Of a DNA stretch of 64,000 nucleotides, positions 25,596-33,857 are shown in pieces. The translations under genes were made by a program, and so were the position numbers. The stretch's first letter is position 1. Each line of letters opens with the position of its first letter. The notes beneath the pieces are model-generated. The model saw only the letters and a list, made by a program, of their open reading frames with translations, searched no databases and was not told the origin of the DNA. The stretch covers positions 2,046,001-2,110,000 of the forward strand of contig JADKGN010000004.1 of NCBI GenBank assembly GCA_016722705.1, written 5' to 3'. The DNA comes from Candidatus Dechloromonas phosphoritropha (lineage in GTDB: Bacteria; Pseudomonadota; Gammaproteobacteria; Burkholderiales; Rhodocyclaceae).

Positions 25596-26492
25596 ATGGC
25601 ACTGCAACTCGACCGGATCAGAGAACGTCTCGACCTCTACGAAAAGCTGATGCGGCTCGACAAGCCGATCGGCATTTTGCTGCTGGTGTGGCCGACCTTG
25701 TGGGCACTGTGGCTGTCGTCGCTCGGCAAGCCGGACTGGATCGTCCTCTGGGTGTTTGTGCTCGGCACCGTGCTGATGCGTTCGGCTGGTTGCGTTATCA
25801 ACGACTACGCCGACCGCGACTTCGATTGCCATGTCGAGCGCACGAAGGAGCGTCCGCTGACCGCCGGCAAGGTGTCGACGAAGGAAGCGCTTGCTCTCTC
25901 CGCCGGGCTTTCGCTGTGCGCCTTCCTGCTGGTGCTGATGCTCAGCAACCCGCTGGTGATCTGGCTGTCGCTGCCGGCGCTTTTTCTTGCCGTCAGCTAT
26001 CCGTACACCAAGCGTTTCTTCGCGCTGCCGCAGGCCTACCTCGGCGTTGCCTTCGGCTTCGGCATTCCGATGGCCTACGCCGCACACCTCGGCAGCGTAC
26101 CGGCCGAAGCGTGGTGGCTGCTGCTCGCCAATGTGTTCTGGGCGATCGCCTACGACACCGAATATGCCATGGTCGACCGTGCAGATGACCAGAAGATCGG
26201 CATCAAAACCTCGGCCATTACCTTCGGGCGCTTCGACGTCGCGGCAGTGATGATCTGCTACGCTGCGACCCTGTTGATCATCGGCTGGATTGGCCGGGGG
26301 CTGCATCTGGGCTGGGCATTTTATGCCGGACTGGTAGTTGCGGCAGGCATCTTCGGGGTGCACTACACATGGATTCGTGACCGCGAGCGGATGGCCTGCT
26401 TCAAAGCCTTTCTGCACAACAACTGGGCTGGCGCGGCGATCTTTGCCGGGATCGTCGTCGATTTTCTGGTTTCCGGAAGGACCTTTGGATGA
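25596..26492 (+). CDS. ubiA: 4-hydroxybenzoate octaprenyltransferase
   Basis: The product is 298 residues, close to E. coli UbiA. Both Asp-rich motifs that bind Mg-diphosphate are present: NDYADRDFD and DTEYAMVDRADD. About eight transmembrane helices. It joins a polyprenyl chain to 4-hydroxybenzoate in the inner membrane, the first membrane step of ubiquinone synthesis. Its stop overlaps the start of the cytochrome gene by 4 bp (ATGA), which in turn overlaps ubiD, giving a tight three-gene operon. Confidence 0.95.
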   Translation: MALQLDRIRERLDLYEKLMRLDKPIGILLLVWPTLWALWLSSLGKPDWIVLWVFVLGTVLMRSAGCVINDYADRDFDCHVERTKERPLTAGKVSTKEALALSAGLSLCAFLLVLMLSNPLVIWLSLPALFLAVSYPYTKRFFALPQAYLGVAFGFGIPMAYAAHLGSVPAEAWWLLLANVFWAIAYDTEYAMVDRADDQKIGIKTSAITFGRFDVAAVMICYAATLLIIGWIGRGLHLGWAFYAGLVVAAGIFGVHYTWIRDRERMACFKAFLHNNWAGAAIFAGIVVDFLVSGRTFG

Positions 26493-26932
26493 AAGCCCTG
26501 TTTTTTGGCCTTTTTCTGGCGTTGACCGCAACAGTGGGGAGTTCAGGGCTGGCGCTTGCCGACGATGCCCGCGAACTGGTCAAGTTGCCGCCAGCGGCAC
26601 AGGACAGCTTGCGTGAGGAAATGCAGGGAAATCTCGTCGCCCTCAACGAAGTGTTGTCGCTAATGGCGGCAGGCCAAGTCAAGGAGGCCGGCGAAGTGGC
26701 CGAGGCCAAACTTGGCCGTTCCGCCATGGGCAAGCATCGCAACAAGCCATTCGATGCCCGGCCCGGCCCGTACATGCCGCCGGCCATGCACGGCATCGGC
26801 ATGGATGGTCACCAGGCAGCCAGCGAATTCGCCGCCGCAGCCAGGACCGGCAACCGTGACAAGGCGCTGGCCTTGCTGCCTAATCTGACGACGGCTTGCG
26901 TCGCCTGCCATTTCTCGTACCGGACGCGATGA
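26489..26932 (+). CDS. Class II (c'-type) cytochrome-like protein
   Basis: The product is 147 residues with a Sec signal peptide (ending LALA). The only haem motif, CVACH, is 6 residues from the C-terminus, as in cytochrome c'/c556, where a four-helix bundle precedes it. LREEMQGNLVALNEVLSLMAAG is the expected first helix. The protein would be periplasmic. It lies between ubiA and ubiD with 4-bp overlaps on both sides, so translation is coupled to quinone synthesis genes. The role is unknown: electron transfer or gas/NO binding are family options. Confidence 0.85.
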   Translation: MKALFFGLFLALTATVGSSGLALADDARELVKLPPAAQDSLREEMQGNLVALNEVLSLMAAGQVKEAGEVAEAKLGRSAMGKHRNKPFDARPGPYMPPAMHGIGMDGHQAASEFAAAARTGNRDKALALLPNLTTACVACHFSYRTR

Positions 26933-28404
26933 AATACCACGACCTGCGCGACTTCATGTCGCAGCTGGAAAAAGCCGGCGAGCTGAAGCGAGTCGGTATC
27001 GAGGTCGATACCCACCTCGAAATGACCGAAATCTGCGACCGTGTGTTGCGTGCGGAAGGCCCAGCGATTCTGTTCGAGAAGCCGCGCAGTGGCCAGACCC
27101 GGCACACGATTCCAGTTCTGGCCAACCTGTTCGGCACGCCGAAACGGGTGGCGCTCGGCATGGGCGAGGAATCGGTGCAGGCGCTACGCGAAGTCGGCAA
27201 GTTGCTCGCCTATTTGAAGGAGCCGGAGCCGCCCAAGGGGCTGAAGGATGCCTGGCACAAGCTGCCGATTTTGAAACAGGTCATGAATATGGCACCGAAA
27301 ACGGTGTCGACCGCGCCATGTCAGGAAGTGGTCTGGGAAGGCAAGGATGTCGATCTGGCCAAATTGCCGATCCAGCATTGCTGGCCGGGCGACATTGCGC
27401 CGCTGATCACCTGGGGGCTGGTAGTCACCAAAGGGCCGCACAAGTCCCGGCAGAATCTAGGCATCTACCGCCAGCAGGTGCTCGGCCCGAACAAGGTGAT
27501 CATGCGCTGGCTGGCGCATCGCGGTGGGGCGCTGGATTTTCGCGATCACCAGTTGGCCAATCCCGGCCAGCCTTTCCCGGTCGCCGTCGTGCTCGGCTGC
27601 GATCCGGCGACCATTCTTGGTGCCGTGACGCCGGTGCCCGATTCCCTTTCGGAATATCAGTTTGCCGGCCTGCTGCGTGGTGGCAAAACCGAGCTGGTCA
27701 AATGCCTCGGCTCCGCTTTGCAAGTGCCTGCCTCGGCTGAAATCGTGCTCGAAGGCGTGATTCATCCCGACGAAATGGCGCTGGAGGGCCCGTACGGCGA
27801 CCACACCGGCTACTACAACGAGCAGGCGGAATTCCCAGTATTCACTATCGAGCGCATGACCATGCGCAAGAACCCGGTCTATCACAGCACCTACACCGGC
27901 AAGCCGCCCGACGAGCCGGCCGTGCTCGGCGTCGCGCTCAATGAAGTCTTCGTGCCGCTGTTGCAGAAGCAATACCCGGAAATTGTCGATTTCTATCTGC
28001 CACCGGAGGGCTGCTCGTACCGGATGGCCATCGTGTCGATCAAGAAGCAGTATCCCGGCCACGCCAAGCGGATCATGTTCGGCATCTGGAGCTTCCTGCG
28101 CCAGTTCATGTACACCAAGACGATCATCGTCGTTGACGACGACATCGATATCCGCGACTGGAAGGAAGTGGTATGGGCGATGACGACGCGCATGGATGCC
28201 AGCCGCGACACGACGCTGGTCGATAACACGCCGATCGACTATCTCGATTTCGCCAGCCCGGTTGCCGGCCTCGGCTCCAAGATGGGGCTGGACGCGACCA
28301 ACAAATGGCCGGGTGAGACGAACCGCGAATGGGGGCGGCCGATTGTCATGGATGCCTGGGTCCAGCAGCGCGTTGATGCGCTGTGGCAGGACCTAGGCTT
28401 GTGA
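26929..28404 (+). CDS. ubiD: 3-octaprenyl-4-hydroxybenzoate decarboxylase
   Basis: The product is 491 residues from ATG 26929, overlapping the cytochrome stop (ATGA); E. coli UbiD is 497. It contains the UbiD signature parts RQNLGIYRQQV, EIVLEGVIHPDEMALEGPYGDHTGYY (shown over two strands, E-R-E residues that with prenylated FMN form the active site) and TKTIIVVDDDIDIRDW. It decarboxylates the UbiA product and needs prenyl-FMN made by UbiX, which is not in this window. Confidence 0.95.
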   Translation: MKYHDLRDFMSQLEKAGELKRVGIEVDTHLEMTEICDRVLRAEGPAILFEKPRSGQTRHTIPVLANLFGTPKRVALGMGEESVQALREVGKLLAYLKEPEPPKGLKDAWHKLPILKQVMNMAPKTVSTAPCQEVVWEGKDVDLAKLPIQHCWPGDIAPLITWGLVVTKGPHKSRQNLGIYRQQVLGPNKVIMRWLAHRGGALDFRDHQLANPGQPFPVAVVLGCDPATILGAVTPVPDSLSEYQFAGLLRGGKTELVKCLGSALQVPASAEIVLEGVIHPDEMALEGPYGDHTGYYNEQAEFPVFTIERMTMRKNPVYHSTYTGKPPDEPAVLGVALNEVFVPLLQKQYPEIVDFYLPPEGCSYRMAIVSIKKQYPGHAKRIMFGIWSFLRQFMYTKTIIVVDDDIDIRDWKEVVWAMTTRMDASRDTTLVDNTPIDYLDFASPVAGLGSKMGLDATNKWPGETNREWGRPIVMDAWVQQRVDALWQDLGL

Positions 28405-28599
28405 GTGAAGTAACCCTCCGACCGTTTTCGGTCAGGAAAAGCGAAGGGTTGGGCGGGCGTTTTCGCCAGGATCACCAATCCCCGGACTTTGAGGATTCGC
28501 TCGCTACGCCCGCTGCCGCATGGGCGGTGCCTGGTTCCGCTTTTTCCGGAGAAGCGGTGGCGGGGCCAACGCCCGGGTTGCTTGTTACAGACTTGCCAG
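28405..28599 (+). other. Short region after ubiD with a weak overlapping frame
   Basis: A GTG at 28401 overlaps the ubiD stop (GTGA) and opens a frame of 74 codons (SEVTLRPFSVRKSEG) that then runs into the end of the convergent gene. It has no recognisable domain and may be the relic of a coupled downstream gene. I do not support it as a real gene. Confidence 0.3.
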
Positions 28600-28917
28600 C
28601 TAGCGCGCCGGCGGGCTTTGTGTAGCGCTTTCGGGAACTGCCTCAGGAGCCAGCGACGCTCCGGGTTCGACGTTGTTCAGGTCGGTCCTGGCATTTTCCG
28701 GCATGCCGTGGGACGGGTTCGGCTTCAGAGGGCTGACTGTCGATCGCGAGACCATGTATTCCCTGTACTCGGAAGTCCGGCTACCGCTCCCAATCATCAG
28801 ATCAATGCCGACATAGATCAGCAAGGACAATCCAAGCACCGTCCAGATCATATCCCGGAACCTGGGTGGTTCGGTGGGCGTCGTTTCAGACTGTCCCTTG
28901 GTCAGCCCCTCTTTCAT
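28600..28917 (-). CDS. Small single-pass membrane protein, unknown
   Basis: The product is 105 residues with one hydrophobic helix at about 24-43 (MIWTVLGLSLLIYVGIDLMIG) and a Pro/Ser-rich tail predicted outside the membrane. There is no strong ribosome-binding site (GGAG lies 15 bp upstream of the ATG). It does not match a family I know. The next 240 bp upstream (28918-29156) hold no supported gene. Confidence 0.4.
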   Translation of the reverse strand: MKEGLTKGQSETTPTEPPRFRDMIWTVLGLSLLIYVGIDLMIGSGSRTSEYREYMVSRSTVSPLKPNPSHGMPENARTDLNNVEPGASLAPEAVPESATQSPPAR

Positions 28918-29156
28918 CGTAGTTTCATCCCGCTCCCCGTTTGCTTGATCAACCTCAACCAGCCTGCGACCCGTTTGTGGTCACCTCGCATGCACTGCAC
29001 CTCAAGGAGAAAGGCTTTGAAGAATTCGCTTGATAACTGCCACGCTGACAGTTAATGGTAGGCAACGACATGTCCGGTGTCAAGCGTGGCTTTTGTCAAA
29101 TGTTGGTTGAAGAAGCCAAGAAGGCCGGAATCCAACTGGACCGCTGTCGCAGGCGC

Positions 29157-29714
29157 TTAACGCCTGGCAAGATGGGATAGTCTGCGCAGCACCTGCGAAG
29201 CTATGAACAGCACTATAAGCGTACCAACCAGGTCGCCGATGAGCATGGGCATCACCCCTGTCATCCAGTCGTGTGTCTGGTCACGCAAATGAAAATAGAA
29301 GTTCGCGATCGTTGAGCTCGCCACCCCACTCAACGTCGAGATTGCTGCCAATTGGGCAAACGTCATGCCTTTCAGGTCCGGCTCGGACCTCATCCATCTC
29401 GTCATCAAGCGGACCGCGAGCAGAGGTGACAACGAGGATATGGACGACAGGATAAGCGAGTCTGCAAGGTTGACCCCCACGACGGGATCACAGGTGATCA
29501 GGGTTCCGATAAACAACCCCGCGACGGCGCTCAAATCAAGCACCAACACGGACAGGACCCGCAACGCGGCCGGCAAGAAGACCCAATTGATGTAGGGACT
29601 TACTTCTACGGCCGAAAACAGCCAGTGGTTGACTCTGAACAATACGACCCACAGCGTGGCAACTGCGCAGACCTCGACCAGTTGAACCTTGATCGAGTCG
29701 GATTGATCGCGCAT
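29157..29714 (-). CDS. Integral membrane protein, MASE1-like sensory/membrane domain
   Basis: The product is 185 residues with five or more hydrophobic segments and no soluble domain. The ATG at 29714 shares a base with the stop of the upstream regulator gene (TGATG), so the two are translationally coupled. The order of helices and the segments NWVFLPAALRVLSVLV and ATISTLSGVASS-like polar turns resemble MASE1-type domains, usually found fused to signalling outputs; here it stands alone. Ligand unknown. Confidence 0.55.
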   Translation of the reverse strand: MRDQSDSIKVQLVEVCAVATLWVVLFRVNHWLFSAVEVSPYINWVFLPAALRVLSVLVLDLSAVAGLFIGTLITCDPVVGVNLADSLILSSISSLSPLLAVRLMTRWMRSEPDLKGMTFAQLAAISTLSGVASSTIANFYFHLRDQTHDWMTGVMPMLIGDLVGTLIVLFIASQVLRRLSHLARR

Positions 29715-30151
29715 CACGCGCCCTGGGCACGTTCCAGGCAACGCCCCAATCTGTCGAAGTATTGATCCGTACGTGTTGTCGGCATCACGTAACGCACGCG
29801 CTGGTCGTTGGCATCCGCGCCAAAAGCTATCAATCCCTTCGATTCCAGAGTTTTCAATCGTCTGTATACGGTGCGTTCAGATGCATCGGGCACCATGCGT
29901 GCCGCTTCGCTTACCGGAATTCTCTGATTGGCATACCAGGCTGTCGCCAGCATGTTGAGCAAGCGCTCTTCGATATTGTCCAGCGCAGGCAAGCTCGGCA
30001 TCTGGCGCATGGCATGTGCAAGGTGCAGGAACTTCAAGTACTTCAACGAATGCTCGGTCGGGGGCATTGCCGAATGATAGCCGATGTTCATGCGGTTGAC
30101 AGCTTCATGCATGTTGGCGGCCGCGAAGGCGTTATCGGCGCTTGGCAACAC
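29714..30151 (-). CDS. Winged helix-turn-helix regulator
   Basis: The product is 145 residues. Residues 50-130 form a MarR-like winged helix: ERLLNMLATAWYANQRIPVSE, ERTVYRRLKTLESKGLIAF and a wing with DANDQRVRYV. It is co-transcribed with the membrane protein that follows. This arrangement suggests a membrane-coupled or autoregulatory pair. Target unknown. Confidence 0.75.
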   Translation of the reverse strand: MLPSADNAFAAANMHEAVNRMNIGYHSAMPPTEHSLKYLKFLHLAHAMRQMPSLPALDNIEERLLNMLATAWYANQRIPVSEAARMVPDASERTVYRRLKTLESKGLIAFGADANDQRVRYVMPTTRTDQYFDRLGRCLERAQGA

Positions 30152-30233
30152 ACCAACCGGATTGGCGCCGGGAGCCGTCCCAAAACGCGACGGGTTGATA
30201 GGACGCCAATACCCATTTTGAAGAGGTAATATA

Positions 30234-30452
30234 ATGTCGACCGTCGTTAATTAGAAAGGGCGGGCCACGATGCCCAAACCGATTCGCGATCTGCTCGGTT
30301 TGTCCGCTGACAGTCGTGTCGATTTTGTTGCGGAGCCCGATGGCACCGTTTGTCTCGTGCGTTGCGACGATGCGCCACCGCAGTCAGCACGTGTTGCCGC
30401 GTTGCGCGGGTCGGCCGCGGTTCGGGTGAACGCCGCGCGATGCTTGCGCTGA
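30234..30452 (+). pseudogene. VapB/AbrB-type antitoxin with an in-frame amber stop
   Basis: From ATG 30234 (GAGG upstream) the frame reads MSTVVN, stop, KGRATMPKPIRDLLGLSADSR. AbrB-type antitoxins begin with T.(S)KGQVTIPKPIRDLLGL, so the stop TAG at codon 7 stands where AGC or similar is expected and the match continues in the same frame. Translation could restart at the ATG at 30270, giving 60 residues without the first beta strand. It is followed by a PIN-type toxin relic. Confidence 0.75.
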
Positions 30453-30471
30453 CTCGCGGGGAGTGTTCCGC

Positions 30472-30783
30472 ATGGTTCTTGTCGATACGCACGTAATGCT
30501 TGATGTCGCCGAAGATGATGCGCTATCGGCTGATGGGTCGCAAGGGCAGCTTGAGCGATCGGCCGTGAGCGAGATGTTGGCGATCAATCCCGTCATCTGC
30601 AGCGAACTGTCCATAACTCATACCCGGTCCGAGGAGATGGAAACAATTCCTGAAGCCATCGCTTTGCCGGTGATCCAGATCCCTCGCCGGGCGCTCTTTC
30701 CGGGTGGCAAGCCTTTTCTCGGCGTCGGCCGTTACCGGGGCTGCTTCCCCACGCTCGCGTTCATCGCGCCCGAGCTGTGTTGA
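30472..30783 (+). pseudogene. VapC/PIN-domain toxin, decayed C-terminus
   Basis: The start MVLVDTHVMLDVAEDD is the PIN motif (D5 of the acidic cluster, usually DTN). It is followed by QLERSAV, INPVICSELSI and RALFPGGKPFLGVGRYRG, which follow VapC closely. After that, the expected end with PDFFIGAHA and the last catalytic Asp is lost, and the frame reads CFPTLAFIAPELC. A frameshift near 30740 is the simple explanation. With the interrupted antitoxin this is a dead toxin-antitoxin pair. Confidence 0.7.
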
Positions 30784-31271
30784 TGTTGCAACTTGTCGCG
30801 GTCGACCTGAAAATCGAGGCCATTTCCACAGCCTGGCTGGAACTGCTCGATCATTACGCGCGTGACCCGATGGGCGGCGGCGAGGGTTTGCCCGACTACG
30901 CCAAATCCCATCTCGTCATGGCATTGCAAAACCAACCGGGTTTTCACGGCGCGTTGGCGTATGACGGCGAACAGGCGGTCGGCCTGATTAACTGTTTTCT
31001 CGGTTTTTCCACCTTTGCCGGCCGGCCGCTGCTCAACATTCACGACGTCGTCGTGCATGCCGATTATCGCCGCCAGGGCATCGGCCAGGCCTTGCTGCGC
31101 TGGGCTGAAGAGCGTGCACGCGAACTCGGGTGCTGCAAGCTGACCCTGGAAATCCTCTCGGGCAATGCGCAGGCAATGGCATCCTACATGCGCGCGGGGT
31201 ATGCTCCCTATGTGCTCGACCCTGCCGCTGGGCAGGCCCTGCTGATACAAAAACTTCTTCCGGAGCCGTAA
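30783..31271 (+). CDS. GNAT-family N-acetyltransferase
   Basis: The product is 162 residues from ATG 30783. The acetyl-CoA loop is VVHADYRRQGIGQALLRWAEE (R/Q-x-x-G-x-G/A). The substrate is unknown. It is followed directly by a membrane protein (stop and start share the base at 31271). Confidence 0.85.
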   Translation: MLQLVAVDLKIEAISTAWLELLDHYARDPMGGGEGLPDYAKSHLVMALQNQPGFHGALAYDGEQAVGLINCFLGFSTFAGRPLLNIHDVVVHADYRRQGIGQALLRWAEERARELGCCKLTLEILSGNAQAMASYMRAGYAPYVLDPAAGQALLIQKLLPEP

Positions 31272-31675
31272 TGCAAGAACCCATTCCCGCTGCCAACCTG
31301 CAAGGCGTTCGCCCTTCGCTGGTGCAACTGACCCATATCATCTACGGCCTGCACGCCATTGCCGTGCTGGTCGGCGTCACTTCCGCGGCGACCGTCGCCG
31401 GTGGCTTCGTCTTCGGCCTGCCGTCGTTGATCGCCGTCTTCCTCAATTACCTGAAGCGCAGCGACGTCAATGGCACCTGGCTGGAAACCCATTTCCGCTG
31501 GCAGATCCGTACCTTCTGGTTCACTGCGCTGTGGCTGGTTGTCTATGGCCTGCTGATCATCACCATCATTGGTATCCCTATCGCCTGGATTCTCATCGCC
31601 CTCCTCGGCCTGTGGGTCGCCTACCGCGTCATTCGCGGCTGGGTAGCACTGGCTGGGGTACGCCCGATCGTCTGA
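31271..31675 (+). CDS. Small membrane protein of the DUF4870-like type
   Basis: The product is 134 residues. Three hydrophobic helices are visible (IYGLHAIAVLVGVTSAATVAG, FWFTALWLVVYGLLIITIIG and IPIAWILIALLGLWVAYRVIRG), with a loop FRWQIRTFW between them, as in DUF4870 proteins. Function unknown. It is coupled to the acetyltransferase gene. Confidence 0.75.
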   Translation: MQEPIPAANLQGVRPSLVQLTHIIYGLHAIAVLVGVTSAATVAGGFVFGLPSLIAVFLNYLKRSDVNGTWLETHFRWQIRTFWFTALWLVVYGLLIITIIGIPIAWILIALLGLWVAYRVIRGWVALAGVRPIV

Positions 31676-31681
31676 AGTCGC

Positions 31682-32407
31682 TCATTCAGAATACTCACTG
31701 ATGTCGCGCAGTGAAGCCGCATAGGTATGGTGCAGTTGCTCACTACCATAGCGGTGCGCGCTGCCAACCGGGCAGGCGACGCGCGCCAGGCAGGTGAAGG
31801 CGCAGGCCGAGTCGGCCTCTCGGCGATACTTAAGACATTTTTGCAGCGCGAATTTGCCATCAACCATCGCCGAGGCGGGACAGGCAGCGACGCAAGGCCG
31901 GGAGGCGCAGGTGGCGCATGGACTGGCGTCCTCCAAGGCGCATCCATGAGCGTTGCGGTCGACCGCTGAAATGGCTGCAAAATGCGTGTCGGCCAGAACG
32001 GCAGCGCGGTAGGCGAACCAGGTTCCCCAGTCGGCGTCGATGCCGAGCATGAACGGTGTCGGTTGGTGCCAGCCGGCCAGTGCGCCGAGGCGTTGCAGTG
32101 GGATCGCCTGCGCATCGGGATAGACGATGGCGTAGTGATGGCCGGGCAGTTCCTCGGCCATCCACTGCCTGACAGCGCGCAGCGTGAAGTCGTCGATCGG
32201 GTCGCGGCCGGTGATGCCCGATTTGCCAACCGCTTGCCAAAGCGCCGTGCCGCCATGGCCGATCAGGATCAGTTGCCGGTAACCCGCGGTCTGCACGCTG
32301 CGTTGCCCGAAAATGTCGTCCGGCAACGCGTCGAGATCGAAAATCGCCTGCCGGTTGAGGCCGCAGCGGTCGAGCATGACACCGGGGAAGGGCTGGGGAG
32401 CGGTCAC
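31682..32407 (-). CDS. 4Fe-4S cluster protein, QueG-like
   Basis: The product is 241 residues. Two iron-sulphur motifs: CATCASRPCVAACP (first cluster, CxxCxxxxC..xCP) and, after an insertion, CAFTCLARVACPVG. The N-terminal part has the fold outline of epoxyqueuosine reductase (WGTWFAYRAAVLADTHF), but the protein is much shorter than QueG (about 380) and lacks its corrin-binding part. It is an electron-transfer or reductase-like protein of unknown substrate. It is 13 bp from dacB, same strand. Confidence 0.65.
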   Translation of the reverse strand: MTAPQPFPGVMLDRCGLNRQAIFDLDALPDDIFGQRSVQTAGYRQLILIGHGGTALWQAVGKSGITGRDPIDDFTLRAVRQWMAEELPGHHYAIVYPDAQAIPLQRLGALAGWHQPTPFMLGIDADWGTWFAYRAAVLADTHFAAISAVDRNAHGCALEDASPCATCASRPCVAACPASAMVDGKFALQKCLKYRREADSACAFTCLARVACPVGSAHRYGSEQLHHTYAASLRDISEYSE

Positions 32408-32420
32408 CGTGCCTGGCGTC

Positions 32421-33857
32421 CTACTCGCTTTCGAGCACGACGTTCTTCTCGCCGACCCGCCGCTGGGCGACCCACAGCAACAGGGCGTCGATCGCCGCGC
32501 TGCCGGCCCGGGCGCGTGGATCGTTGATCAGGAAGCTGACAGCGTAGCGCTGACCCTGGGCGTCGAGCGCAAAACCGGCGGCAGCCTTGACGCCGTTGAT
32601 CGTGCCGGTCTTGATATGGGCACGGCCGCTGGCTTCGGAATCCTTGAGGCGTTTCTTCATCGTGCCGTCGGCGCCGACAATCGGCATGCTCGACACGAAT
32701 TCCGGCATCACCGGGTTTTTCCAGGCATCGAGCAGCAGGCGGTTGAGGCTGTCGGCGCTGATTCGTTCGTTGCGTGAAAGGCCGGAGCCGTTTTCGATTT
32801 CCAGTTCGGAAAAGTGCAGGCCGCGCGCATTCAGCCATTCGCCAATTCGTTCCTGTGCGCGTTCGGCGGTCGCCGGCCCCCTTTCATTGCCCAGCGTCAG
32901 GAAAACCTGGCGCGCCATCACGTTATTGCTGTACTTGTTGATGTCGCGCACGATGTCGGCCAGTGGCGGCGATTCGTGCGTGGCGATCAGTTGGGCGCCC
33001 GGCGCGAGCGTGCCGCCACGTACCTGCCCGTCAAAGGTGCCGCCGAGTTCCTGCCACAAGGCGCGAATCAGGCCGCCGGCCTGGCCATCGGCGGGCAGCG
33101 GCGACAGGTTCAGGGTCTTTTCGCCGCAACGCGCGCTGTAGGTGCCGGAGAATTCGAGGCGGTCGCCGTTGCTTTCGGGAATCAGGCGGACGTTGATCAG
33201 ATCCTTCCAGTTGCTGCCGCAGCGGCCTTCACCGCTGCGCAACTGGTTGTCGACGCGCAATCCGGTGCTCGGCGTTTCCAGCAGCACGCGTGGCCGGGCA
33301 TTGTCGGGCAGCAGCGCGAAACGCAGCGCGCGCAGGTTGATCAGCAGGCCGTCGGGGCCGACGTTGTAGGGGCGCATCGGCTTGTCGTCGAAGGCGCCGG
33401 GGTCAATGGCGGGGACGTCGAAAACGGTGCGGTCGAGGACGATGTCGCCACGAATTTTCTGGATACCGCGCACGCGCAACTGGCGCAGCAGATCCCACAG
33501 GTGCTCGATGGCAAAGCGCGGGTCGCCGCTGCCCTTGAGATACAAATTTCCGTTCAAAACGCCGTCGACCGCAGAGGTTTCCGTCCACACCGTGGTTTTC
33601 CACGTCCATGCCGGGCCGAGCAGGTCGAGCGCCGCGTAGGTGGTGACCAGCTTCATGACCGAGGCCGGGTTCATCGGTTGTGCCGCGTTGTGGGCGACTA
33701 GCGGCTGTGCGGTGCCGACCGGCTGAACGACTATGGAAACGTTGGCCGTGGGAATCTGTGCCGCCTTGAGCGCCTGCAGCACGCTCGGTGGCAAACCGCC
33801 GGCTAGTGCCGGTAGGGCCAGGATGGCCAGTGTCAGCAGCGTGGCGAGGCGCTTCAT
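32421..33857 (-). CDS. dacB: D-alanyl-D-alanine carboxypeptidase/endopeptidase (PBP4)
   Basis: The product is 478 residues with a signal peptide (1-20). Penicillin-binding motifs are complete: SVMK (SxxK, residues 66-69), YSNN (SxN) and HIKTGTINGV (KTG). Between the first two is the long insertion typical of class C low-mass PBPs. It trims peptidoglycan stem peptides in the periplasm. Its start overlaps the stop of the upstream reductase gene (ATGA), so the two form one operon. Confidence 0.95.
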   Translation of the reverse strand: MKRLATLLTLAILALPALAGGLPPSVLQALKAAQIPTANVSIVVQPVGTAQPLVAHNAAQPMNPASVMKLVTTYAALDLLGPAWTWKTTVWTETSAVDGVLNGNLYLKGSGDPRFAIEHLWDLLRQLRVRGIQKIRGDIVLDRTVFDVPAIDPGAFDDKPMRPYNVGPDGLLINLRALRFALLPDNARPRVLLETPSTGLRVDNQLRSGEGRCGSNWKDLINVRLIPESNGDRLEFSGTYSARCGEKTLNLSPLPADGQAGGLIRALWQELGGTFDGQVRGGTLAPGAQLIATHESPPLADIVRDINKYSNNVMARQVFLTLGNERGPATAERAQERIGEWLNARGLHFSELEIENGSGLSRNERISADSLNRLLLDAWKNPVMPEFVSSMPIVGADGTMKKRLKDSEASGRAHIKTGTINGVKAAAGFALDAQGQRYAVSFLINDPRARAGSAAIDALLLWVAQRRVGEKNVVLESE

